This document shows, one piece after another, positions 11,692-22,036 of a stretch of 64,000 nt of DNA. Every line of letters starts with the position of its first letter. Positions within the stretch are counted from its first letter, which is position 1. Location of the stretch: contig OY992836.1 of assembly GCA_963921425.1 (NCBI GenBank), forward strand, positions 17,315,614 through 17,379,613. The letters run 5' to 3'. The stretch is from Dryas octopetala. Its lineage: Eukaryota > Streptophyta > Magnoliopsida > Rosales > Rosaceae. Under the pieces are notes generated by a model. It worked only from the letters and a program-made list of their open reading frames with translations, did no database searches and was not told where the DNA came from. The position numbers and the translations under genes were made by a program.

Positions 11692-12398
11692 TGGGTGGCT
11701 TGGCCTTCCTCACCTTGCCATTGTGCTCTTATAGAAAGAAAGCTTGGTCCTTTTTATGCCCTTCTGTTTTCTAGATTTAGCATATGTTTGTTTATTGAGA
11801 AAGTAATGGGGGGAGAAAAATGCATTGAATAGTGTTGGGATTTAATTTCTAGTTATGTTTGTCTTTTTTTCTACTAGATTGTTGTCTTAAGTTATGCATG
11901 TTTGCTTTGCCTCCCTCTTTGTTTTGACTTTTTAGTTTGGCTTTCTTTATCAGTCTTCTCTTTTTCTCTGTTCCCATCTCTGTTTTGAGGCTTCGTTGGT
12001 GGCCTATAATACATATTATTCAGACCAAGATAAAAAAAAATATAGTAGGACAATCGATCTGAAAGTAAAGATATATAGGTAAAATTATAATTTACTTATT
12101 CTTAATGGAAACTCGTACGTGTCCAGCTTCATGGTGATGGGATGCAGCACAGGAACTATCTACTTGAACTTTATTATCAATCCTTTCTAGATCATATCAC
12201 CCCAAACAAAGTCCATATCCACAGATACAAATTTAGCTTGCTTGATTTGTGCCATCCCATTGATATGCTTCATTTTCTTGGTCAATATCTCCAAATCAGT
12301 CTCGCTCACCAAAATTTATCTTGTTCAAAGCTTTTATTTGCATCTTGAAATTTTATTGGCCTTGTTTGATGCATAGAATTGGATTGGATAGAATAAAT

Positions 12399-12720
12399 GG
12401 TTGTATGCTTTGAACTCCTCCTCTCTTTTTTGCCAGGGAACTCCTCCTCTAGTTCATACATTTATCAATGATCAACTCTCTTCAAGAATTAATTAGATGG
12501 CACGCATAATCAAGAACAATAAACATGTAAAATTTTGGTGGTCTAATAGGATCCCAGCACAGCAGGCAATCCAACATTCATATTTCAACCTCACTTAAGA
12601 GTTAAGACTTGTTTGATTATTAATAAAGATGAGAATTCCCCTAATCTAAAAGATAAGAATTAGGACCTGTTTGCTTCTTAGTTGCTTTTCACATTAATCT
12701 AAGAGACAAGTAATAGAACC
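12399..12720 (-). pseudogene. Degraded ACBP 5'-end remnant
   Basis: The GAACTCCTCCTC motif (minus strand: start of the exon-2 EEEF codons) and the following TTCATACATTTATCAA intron sequence occur here, partly doubled, followed by AACTCTCTTCAAGAATTAAT and the AGGCAATCCAACATTCATAT block. The same order occurs at 10680-10780. No open frame remains. I infer a third ACBP-derived copy in the spacer. Confidence 0.5.
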
Positions 12721-13534
12721 AAAAAAAAAATCTTACTTAACCAGATACCAATAGGTACAGTACATGGAAAGGATAATAGAGCTACTAATCCCTATAAAAT
12801 TCTGTTTTGAAAATATTCCCACTTTACTTTCAAATAAAACTAGAAAATATCTTTCAACAAAATATTTGTTTCTCTTGCTGGGGAAGAGAGAGGGAGAAAT
12901 AGGAGGAATAGAGAGCGGGAATGGGGATGGGTGACCGGCCATGCCAGCAAATGATAGCTTGTTGTTTTGATAATGATAATGATTCATTGGTGCATACAAG
13001 CCTGTGGCTTTCTTCTAGAGTTGTTTTGATTGTTCTGATTTTCAATTTTCTTGCATTTAGAGAGATGCTCACCCTTCAATTAAATAAAGGGGTCTTGTAG
13101 CTTCACATCAGCATAAACTTTTAAACCAAAACCAACAAAGTATAATTCCTCTGCCTTCTCTCCCCCATCCCCTGCTCTCATGAAGGAACAACTCTCTTCT
13201 CCTTTCTCAATCTTTTATTTAAATGAAAGTAAATAATAACAACCATGAAAATTCATCCAGGGCTTGTGGAAACCCAAGAGCAGCTCCAATTTTAAACATA
13301 AAGAACTTATGTGAAATGATAATGTAGGTGTGATGACTAGCAGAAGGCTTGCTCTTTACTTCTATTTATTAATAGAAGCTGAATTGATGGAGTTATGAAC
13401 TCTAAATTTAAATTGAACTCAATCCTTTGACATTAGATTGATGCAATTAATCTTGATGCTCTTTTTCTTTTTTCTTTTCTAGGGTCAACAAATTGATGAC
13501 ATGAGATATTTTTGTACTAGCAGGTTTAAGCAGC

Positions 13535-16378
13535 ATGGAGCTTATGAAACCTGATGTACTCAATGCCGCAAAACAAGGCAAAACTGATGTCCTTTGGGAG
13601 TACAGAGAGAATCTTCACCAAATTGTTACTCCATGCATGAACACAGTGCTGCACATCAGTATCGCTTGCACAAAAAGGACAAAATCAGTTGTAGATATCC
13701 TTGCGATGTGTCCAGAGTTACTGTTGAAGACCAATGTGAGGGGGGATACTGCATTGCATTTCGCAGCAAAACACGGGCGTGTTGCCATAGTGGAGGCTCT
13801 TATAGAAGCTGCAAAACATCTTCGTCACCATGAGTATCAGGTCCAACGAGCTTGGCAGAAGTTTATCCAATCCAAAAACAGCAACGGAGACACAGCCTTG
13901 CACGAGGCAGTTCGTTTTAATCATCTTAGAGTGGTGCAGATATTGACCACAGAAGATGACAATCTTTCAACCTTTGCTAATGATGCTGGCGTTACACCAC
14001 TTTATCTCGCTGCTGAGAGGGGTTTTTCTGGATTGGTTATTCAGATGCTAACTACAACTGGACCTCTTCATCCATTGTTTCAACATGGACCAGGCCCCAA
14101 TAGAAGAATTGCATTGCACGCTGCAGTGATCAACAATAATGCACGTATGTATACATCCATTTTCACATAACTATATATCCACATATATATACACATTTCC
14201 TATAATCCGGACATCAGGATCATACTAAACATCTAGTCCTGTGAGTTTAAGTCATTGTTTGCAGGTTTTCTTAGATGATTTAAGTCCACTATTATAACAT
14301 TGCATTGAGAGTGTAGAAGTCTCCATATATTCAGCTTTGTTTCTTTTTCATTTTATTACCAAATGTTCACTGATTGGTTCAAATATGCTTGCTTATTGAA
14401 ATAGGCAAACAGAAAATGTTAGCAGAATGCAGCCTTTACGTTTTCGATCAGTGCATGTAATTATGATTTTGGAAATAGGATGAGTTAACATATATATACC
14501 TATCCAATGCCTTTATTATATATGAAGCATTTGCATTTTTTCTGCCGCAGAAATCACAATAAAAATACTAGAACACAGTCCATTGGCCACGACTGCAGAA
14601 GATGAAAACGGATGGACTCCGCTTCACATGGCTGCATTCTTGGGTCATTCTTCAATTGTGCAACTGCTACTGGACTCCAATGAAGAGGTTGCTTTGAGGC
14701 ATGAAAATATAAATGGAATGACACCTCTTCATCTAGCAGCCTCCAAAGGCCATATAAAAGCAGTTAATAACCTTCTTTCCCGCTGCCCTAACTGTTGCGA
14801 ATTGGTTGATCACAAACAACGAAACTTTCTGCACCATGCCATTGAGAATTACCAATATCGTATACAAGATCTGGTTTTACAAGATCCGTGGTATAGTAGT
14901 GTCCTCTTAGATGGCAGGGATGTTGAAGGAAACACACCCCTACATATGATTGCCAAATCTCTATATGGAAACCAAGGATATTCATTCAGTCAAGACATGT
15001 CACTATGGAGATCTGACTGTGATTTCATATCTGATCCGAGGGTTGATAGGATGGCAGTGAATAATGGAGGCTTAAATGCTTTAGACATGATTCTTGCCAT
15101 TAAGACTTCCTCAACATTCAAGGTATATGTATATATAGATATGGCTTGTTATTTCCAATTTATCTGTTCATAATCATAATCTATGCTTAGGTTTGGATTT
15201 CACATAGAGATAAGGATCAGTGTTGTGATTGTGATCCTAATCTCCAAGCTCAGCTGATCACATAGATAATTACTTGTATAGGATTGGCCATCTAGCTGTA
15301 TTTAGAGATATGACAATCCTTGTATAGCTATATATATATATATGGCTTGTTATTTTCCAATTTATCTGTTCATAATCATAATCTATGTTTAGTTTTGGAT
15401 TTCACATAGAGATAAAAGGATCAGTGTTGTGATTGTGATCCTAACCTCCAAGCTAAGCTGATCACATAGGATAATTACTTGTATATGATTGGCCATCTAG
15501 CTGTATTTAGAGATATGACAATCCTTGTATAACTATGATTCTTGTCTACGTTCCTGCCAAAAAAAATGATTATTGTCTACGTTAAGCATAAAAGTAATAC
15601 TAATAGTCTTTGTACGTGTTTGCAGAGTGACATTAAATGTTTTTTGGAAGCAAAGGGTGCCACACCAAGCTGTCATGGACTTCCATATCTCAGACCATAC
15701 ACCGAAATTGAGGAAGAAGTCCAGGAAAATAATGAAGATTATCATAGAAGCTTTGAGGTAAACAAAAGAGCCCAAGGATCTGAAGTAAAAAAGGAAGTCC
15801 TAGAGGCCCATTTGGTAGTTGCTGCACTTATAGCAACGGTAACCTTTGCAGCAGGAATCACCATGCCTGGTGGTTATGAAAAAGGTTTTGCAGTTCTAGC
15901 TGATGATATATTTTTCAGAGGATTTTTTGTATTTGACACTTTGGCATTTCTTATATCGTCTTGCTCCGTCTTTATGCACCTGTACATTTTGAACTCCAAG
16001 AGGGAAGTGATGAGCAAAACGCTTGAGAAGCTCGTAGGAATGACCATGATTTCCTTGTTTTTCATGGTGGCTTCTTTCCTTTGCGGCACATGTGTAGTAT
16101 TCGGTGGCAGTTCTTCAAGATTGTCCACACTGGTTCTTCTGCTCACCGGAACTTTCTTCCTTGCCACATGTCATTACTGGCTTTTTCAAAGTTCCTCTGG
16201 TTTCCGAAGTATTGAAATTAGGGCCTACAAAATGATCTATGATACTTTTGGTGAACCTGCATCCGACTATATACTTAGCAGGCCTGGACAAAGAAAAATG
16301 GGCTTCTTTCCTGCTTCAGTTGGCTTCTGTTTTGGTTATGTAATGGCGCTTTGGCAAACCATATTCCGAAGAAGATGA
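13535..16378 (+). CDS. Ankyrin-repeat PGG-domain membrane protein, complete right copy
   Basis: Exons are 13535-14144, 14551-15122 and 15626-16378, together 645 codons with a stop (644 residues). The start MELMKPDVLNAAKQGKTDV is typical of the ACD6/ITN1 group. About eight ankyrin repeats fill residues 10-390, some degenerate (RIALHAAVINNNA, NFLHHAIENYQ). Residues about 455-600 hold four hydrophobic segments, the first ending in the PGG signature at about residues 475-477. Family members are plasma-membrane or ER proteins acting in immunity and stress signalling, with the ankyrin part in the cytosol. Neighbours are a small ORF downstream and a convergent F-box gene. The coding sequence matches the left copy throughout their overlap. 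Function beyond family is not shown. Confidence 0.92.
15141..15536. repeat. Tandem duplication inside ankyrin gene intron 2, right copy
   Basis: Same two 195-bp units as 1411-1806, shifted by 13730, with no difference that I could see. Confidence 0.9.
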
Positions 16379-16762
16379 ACTTAGCTGCCAGGGGCAAGAA
16401 TGAGCTTATAGTTATGTAAAACTTTTTTGTTGAATTATCCGAAGAATGCTCTTTCTCGTTATGTTTTCTTGTTATGTTAAACTTTTTTGGCTCTCTATGT
16501 TGGACTGAAAATCCCAGGTCATAAACATAACAATCAGTTTGTGACATATTTGTGTGATGGATGATCTCTCTAATCATAATAGCATTGTGAAAAATTCCTG
16601 CTTTAATAGTTTTTGTGATCAGTTTGTGGGTTTGGTTTTGGAAATGGTATCCAAGTGGTTTTGTGTATGGTTTGTCGGTTTTAGATGGTGTAATATTGAT
16701 CATCATTGCTTAATTATGAGTATGAGTTCATTAATAGGGTGGATTAATGTGGTGTGGCGGTA

Positions 16763-17221
16763 ATGTATTTCATGGAGCATGTATCGGAAAGCTGGGTGAT
16801 AGACAACGAGTTTAAGGATGAAGACATGACCAAAAAGAAAGCTAGAGTGATATCATGTTTCTTGAATGGACCAAAACATTTGGAGATAGATTATCCTGAG
16901 GAACCCAATAACAAATTAGATGATGCTTCTGTTGAAACCTCAGAGGACTTTACAACATCCCAAAAGGCAAGAGAGACAACTCTATTAGATGATGCTTCTG
17001 TTGAAACCTCAGCATTGCCAAAACGAAGGGAGAAATCTACATTGCCATGTCCCTTGCCTCAAAAGAAAAGGAGAACTAGTTCAACTAGGAATACTGAGAG
17101 CAACATCAACTTACCAAATGGGGTTCCACATCTTGAATCAGAAATGAAAAGTACCACAGAACCTGCAAATCCCCCCTTGTTTCCAGTAAATCTGTATATC
17201 TGTGAATTTGTGCTTCATTAG
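16763..17221 (+). CDS. Uncharacterised small lysine-rich ORF, right copy
   Basis: Identical 152-codon frame to the one at 3033-3491, with the LDDASVETS motif twice and the KKRRTSS basic stretch. Nothing recognisable. It has no difference from the left copy, but neither does the surrounding noncoding DNA, so conservation between copies says nothing about coding status. Confidence 0.35.
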   Translation: MYFMEHVSESWVIDNEFKDEDMTKKKARVISCFLNGPKHLEIDYPEEPNNKLDDASVETSEDFTTSQKARETTLLDDASVETSALPKRREKSTLPCPLPQKKRRTSSTRNTESNINLPNGVPHLESEMKSTTEPANPPLFPVNLYICEFVLH

Positions 17222-19238
17222 GTCTGCATTATAACTTACAATATTTTGGATTTTCTTTTTTATTTTGGGGGTAAAGCAGGCCATGACAGAGTAGCAATTG
17301 ATCAAGTCAAGAAAAAGAGAAGCCCCATACATAAAGGTACTAATTCATGAACTCTGAAATTGGCTTGCCTAGCTCTCTGAAATTGCAAAATCATTTGTAA
17401 TTGGCAATTTCCTAAGACAAAACACTCTTGGTTGTAACTAGATAGTTGTGTCTAAATAAGTGCTCATTAAGAAGGAGCAATTGTCGAAGCCAAATCAAGT
17501 GAAGCATGTGAATCGAAGACTCAAATTCAAGATATTTGCAAGATATGCCTCAAGCCTCAAATCTTCTAAGTCTCAAGCTCCAATCAATATAAAGTAAAAG
17601 GTAAGTTGACCTAGAAGACCTCATGCATTCTAGGGGGTTAGATTTACTTGCATGTATGTTAAAAATACTTATCATGATTTCTATGATCCCTTGTGAATTG
17701 CATTAGAAACCTTCTCAAATTCTGGGTTTTAAAATTTAGGCTTGAGGTCCGGACCTCTCCTTTGCCATGTATTGTTACTGCAGAATAAAGTTTCAAATTG
17801 TATGCATTTATCGTATAATATTATCAAATTTTGTTATAAAACTCCCCTTGAGTGATTAGACCCACCACATCAACATTATGACATGGTATAACAGTCCCAC
17901 TCAAGCTTTCCTCGAACTCCCAGCTGATATGCAGATGCAGGGCATACATGAAAACACAAAGACCCGTTTCCACTATGACAAAAACATAACTGGAAACCAG
18001 CATGCAATCTCGAACTGTTAAATATTTATTTAAATATTTTAATTTCTAAGTTTCAAGTTATTGAAACATTTTATCAGTTATAGGGTCAAAATTGAAGTAC
18101 TAGATGTACTGATCAATTTGCTCTGTGCATTTAAAAACTAGACAGTAAGGTCAATGAGAAAGTAAAGGAAGCCAAGCCACATTGGGGACACAATCTCACG
18201 CAATTCATTCAATCCATTCAAACATAGGCAAAAGGATGAACTTACACAGATCAAAAGACTTGAAAACTTTTTTTGGTCGAAAAAAGACTTGGAACTTGGA
18301 AGAAGCAAGGGTATATAATCCGAAAAAAGTACTCGATCAAGATATGTTATTGCTGCTCTTGATTGTGGGAATGCAGGTAAGAAAGAACAATACTTGGCTC
18401 TTCCTTTGAAGGAGCACCTCCTCCAACCCCATCTCACCTCTTCATGTATGAATTAATTTTTCATTTATTTAGAACGAAAAGACCATAAAGGACATGTGTT
18501 TGTGAGATGAGATTGGAGGAGGTGCTACTTCAAAGGAAGGAGCCAATCATTGTTACCAAGAAATGCAATCTGTCCGTATGAGTAACACAAGTCTCTTTTT
18601 TATTTTTGTAAGTCCTCAAAACACAAGTACAAATACACAACATTCCGCATATACAAGGAAAAAAAGATAGATGTTTCTAAATTGATGGTGCAAAAAAGTT
18701 GTTAGATGTATAGGGAACTTAAAGTCTTAAACTATAGAAGGATGAGAACAACATAAACAAGACGCAATATATATCAAATTATCAAAAGAATAGAGGCAAG
18801 CATGTTGTATTCAAGCTTGGAAGCAGCTGGAGAGACCAAAGTGAAATCTTTGGAGTCTCAAAATGCGTACTAGATGATAGTTTCTATTTTCAATATTATA
18901 ATTCACTATTTTGTTGTTCATGTTTTAGTTGATGCCTTAAGTTGGGCACTTCTAGCTAGTGTTTTTTGACCTGTTCGTTTTGTTTTGTTGTTTACGCCCT
19001 AGCCCTACCATTTTACCAAAAAAAAAAAAAAAAAAAAGCTCATGGGGGCTGAAATGGGTTGTTCTAATTCTAACATGGACAAATAGGTCGATCATCAACA
19101 TATACATATATAGTAATAACTTTGTAACATTACTCCATGATAATAGAAGCCAAGCACTAGAATACACACTAGCTTTTGATGTGAAAGAAAACGTACATAA
19201 CAATGAAATTAAAATAAAGAAGCATAATGTATATAAAA
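17222..19238. other. Intergenic region, right copy
   Basis: Duplicate of 3492-5500 with one substitution at 17478 and a few differences between 18895 and 19040: a 4-bp CTAG insertion, G to C, and a pure A-run where the left copy has an interrupted one. No gene recognised. Confidence 0.6.
18380..18556. mobile_element. Foldback MITE-like element, right copy
   Basis: Same inverted-arm element as 4650-4826, carried by the segmental duplication rather than inserted separately. Confidence 0.7.
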
Positions 19239-20456
19239 TCATAGGACATAGTCAAGTTTTATCTTCTGTAATTGTGAAGTGTAAAGTTGAGAAGGGTAAC
19301 TTAAACTTATGAATGAGTGGGGTCTCATTACAGGCATCTTGGATTGGATTATTGGGCATTTGTTGATCCGATTACGGCGTTTGAATTTGGAGCACAGTTG
19401 GTTTTTTGCATCAAGGAGTTTCTCCAATGGACCACGATGCCTCTTGGAGAGGACACTCTGTATTAACGAAGTATCTATAAGCAGGCAATTCCCCTGGAAT
19501 CCAGGTAAATCTTGAGCAGAAGCAGAGAAGTTGCAATCTGCACCTACAAACAATATTCGATCACCGAGAGACTCCACCTCAACCCATTGCTTCTCTACTG
19601 CATTCAATTTATAAACCCTGAATTGACGCGTAGTAGTGTCATCTTTGTCGACTTCATAAGGAGCTATATATCTATCTACTAAAAGCAGCTCTCCGGGTGA
19701 TTCTATCAATGCCTTGTGGTGACCATAGCCATCATCTACTGGAGACGCAATTGTTGTCAGCTTTAAGGAAGAATCAACCACCACAGCCCTCCCATCCTTT
19801 GCAACAGCAACGAACTTTCCTTGGTAAAATTTAACATCTCTATAACTGCAATAAGAGATTGTATCATATACCAGGCTGCATTTTTCATCGTCAACACCTA
19901 ATTTCTTGTGGTATAATGCTCCATCATAAGCAACAAACATGAGAGCAGGGCAATCGGAATTCGAGGACATGGCCACTCTATAACTAGAAACATGGCCTTT
20001 ATTTTTTAGGGAGATGAGACGTAAAAATTTTGCCAATTCAAAGACGCGAAAATTCAATAAGTTTAAAAACATTGGGCGTGGCATGGGTGGTAGCCTCTTT
20101 AAGGGGTGTGAGGGGGAGAGAGGATGTAGCAACGGAGTTTTAACTTTACACAATTCTCCGGATTCTTTGACTCTAACCACCCAACCCCCCCAACTGACAT
20201 TAGCAATGGCAGGAGGAGGTGGAGGTTCCACATGATAAACTACGATTTCGGAGAGGGTGATATCATCGTCACTGAAGCAGTCATAAGGTGGGTCGATGTG
20301 AATTCTCATAGGGTCAAGTTTTTGTTTCTCAAAGGGCGGAATAGATGAGCGCCATGAGCGACAGACTGCACGGAATCGGGAAACATCGATTTTAGTGTTG
20401 AGGCACTTCCCTATGTTCCCTAATAATTCATGTGGAAGATCGCTCATGCCCGTCAT
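19239..20456 (-). CDS. F-box protein with DUF295-type C-terminal domain, right copy
   Basis: Single-exon gene of 405 residues, identical in protein to 5501-6718. F-box at residues about 4-42 (LPHELLGNIGKCL, CRSWRSS), a proline-rich VEPPPPP stretch near residue 80, and a DUF295-like body. It is expected to serve as the substrate receptor of an SCF E3 ligase. The promoter side differs from the left copy by a longer AT microsatellite (20518-20562), about 60 bp upstream of the start codon, so the two copies could differ in expression even though the products are the same. Confidence 0.85.
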   Translation of the reverse strand: MTGMSDLPHELLGNIGKCLNTKIDVSRFRAVCRSWRSSIPPFEKQKLDPMRIHIDPPYDCFSDDDITLSEIVVYHVEPPPPPAIANVSWGGWVVRVKESGELCKVKTPLLHPLSPSHPLKRLPPMPRPMFLNLLNFRVFELAKFLRLISLKNKGHVSSYRVAMSSNSDCPALMFVAYDGALYHKKLGVDDEKCSLVYDTISYCSYRDVKFYQGKFVAVAKDGRAVVVDSSLKLTTIASPVDDGYGHHKALIESPGELLLVDRYIAPYEVDKDDTTTRQFRVYKLNAVEKQWVEVESLGDRILFVGADCNFSASAQDLPGFQGNCLLIDTSLIQSVLSKRHRGPLEKLLDAKNQLCSKFKRRNRINKCPIIQSKMPVMRPHSFISLSYPSQLYTSQLQKIKLDYVL

Positions 20457-20514
20457 CTTATCTAGCTTCCATATATATATCTTCAACAACAGTTAATGGA
20501 ATCGATCATCAGGA

Positions 20515-20517
<3 letters not shown>

Positions 20518-20562
<45 letters not shown>
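20518..20562. repeat. AT microsatellite, expanded relative to left copy
   Basis: An uninterrupted (AT)n run of 45 bp. The matching run in the left copy (6780-6796) is 17 bp. It lies just upstream of the F-box start codon. Confidence 0.95.
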
Positions 20563-20563
<1 letters not shown>

Positions 20564-21012
20564 CAGATTGATTATGTACATTAATTGAGACCCAAGTAAA
20601 AAATAAATAAACAAATTAACATGTATCACAATTGGCAAGTCTTGAGCAGCAAGCAACGCGGTTGTGAAGAAGAAGAAATTACTGAGCACTTAATCGGACA
20701 GGGCTTCTCTCCTATTCTGATCAGGAGTGAATTGATGGATCTATATATTGGTAAAACACAATTTCTACTAGATATTTATATAACAATTAATCAACGAAAA
20801 CCAGATCTCCAAATGAGTCCACCAATTCACCCATATATACAATGTGGACTTAGGAAAGTCTGATATTCATTAATCATCACTACTTAACCAAAACGCTGGA
20901 AATTTCAATGTTTTATTACATTGTTTGAGCTTTTTCTACATGAACATTAATTAGAAGAAAGACGGATGAATTTGAAACACTTGGGGAAATTTGTTTACAC
21001 ATGTATAATAAT

Positions 21013-21721
21013 CTAAGTGGTAGCTACTTCTTGCAATTGCTTCACTTTTGCAATGTATTCAGTCATTGCTTCTTCTTTGTCCTTCCCTGAGGAACAATTA
21101 ATACACAATTACACATACATATATATAGTAAGTAACTCAGTTTAGCAATTAGCAAAAGTATATACTATTTTTGTTTTTAACTTAATGAATGCATATATAT
21201 ATATATATACGATGATAATGTGCATATATGGTTTTGTTTAATTTGAATGGTAATTCTGTTAAAACGTAGGTACCTTCAACTGCTTTCCATGCATCCCATT
21301 TGGCCCTCTCTGTTGGGCTGAAAATCCCAAGTCGATCTGCATCATACATTATACATTCACATATAGGAATTAATATATGCTAGGCTTGCATTTGTAGCAT
21401 GAATGATAATATACATACATGCATACACATTGAAGTACGTACTGAATGTATTTTAAAGAGAAGTGAATGAATAAATGAATGAATATATGGACTCACTAGT
21501 ATTAACTGACCCAACTGTTGCCTGCTTGTAAAGGCCGTACAGTATTAGTTTGTCTGCATCCTTTGTTCTTGGGGGTAAAGACTTGGCCTTCTCTGCATAT
21601 TCTTTGAATTCCTCCTCCTATATTTATCAAAATGGTAACACAGCAATAATATTGCACTTAATTCTTCCTACCACAAGGTAATATAGATGAGAGAGAGAGA
21701 GAGAGAGAGAGAGAGTACCAT
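21013..21721 (-). CDS. Cytosolic 10-kDa acyl-CoA-binding protein
   Basis: Four exons on the minus strand: 21721-21719 (ATG only), 21617-21497, 21336-21274 and 21086-21013, giving 86 residues. The frame is continuous across all GT-AG junctions. The sequence MEEEFKEYAEKAKSLPP ... LILYGLYKQATVG ... RAKWDAWKAVEGK ... MTEYIAKVKQLQ is the full ACBP fold, with the conserved YGLYKQAT and KWDAWK segments that hold the CoA headgroup. Length and lack of extensions match the small cytosolic plant class (Arabidopsis ACBP6 type), which buffers and carries long-chain acyl-CoA. Exon 1 reduced to the start codon is inferred from the only ATG compatible with a donor (GTACTC), followed by a (CT)n tract. This is the sole intact member of a local group of decayed copies. 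Confidence 0.88.
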
Positions 21722-22027
21722 GGAGATTGGAGAGGTTATTGCCAATGAGGAGGAAGTGTGAAATGCTTAATTGTTATGAAGACTAGTTGTGGGTCTTGTT
21801 CTAATATTATTTGGTGGTGGACTTGTAGTACATGTATGGGGGCGAGATTGACAAAGAAATTCTTGTATATATCTATATATATGAACCTCTTAGATGATTA
21901 CAATGATGGAATGAAATAATGACATGGCTGCTCCAATACCGTACTATATTTCTTTTCTTTTTTTTGGCCAGGGTACTATATTTCATTTATATACACCAAA
22001 AAAGTAGAGGACTGACATACCAAGAAT
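21722..22027. other. ACBP upstream region
   Basis: Presumed promoter and 5'-UTR of the ACBP gene. No clear TATA box could be fixed; ATATATCTATATATATG at about 21869-21885 is a candidate. No other gene is seen. Confidence 0.4.
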
Positions 22028-22036
22028 TAATATCAA

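Larger units (their letters stand above)
10926..13534. other. Intergenic spacer before the right ankyrin gene
   Basis: Apart from the 194-bp tandem repeat and the remnant at 12399-12720, I see no gene. A pyrimidine-rich tract ending in TTTTCTAG at about 13483 could be a splice acceptor for a 5'-UTR exon of the ankyrin gene starting at 13535. Confidence 0.45.
13731..21168. repeat. Segmental duplication, right copy
   Basis: This is the direct copy of 1-7406. The true left boundary lies at or upstream of 13731 and cannot be placed, because the left copy runs off the window. The right boundary is at 21168, where this copy continues into the rest of an intact ACBP gene while the left copy enters unrelated DNA. 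An AT microsatellite is longer here (45 against 17 bp) and a poly-A tract differs in length. Confidence 0.95.
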
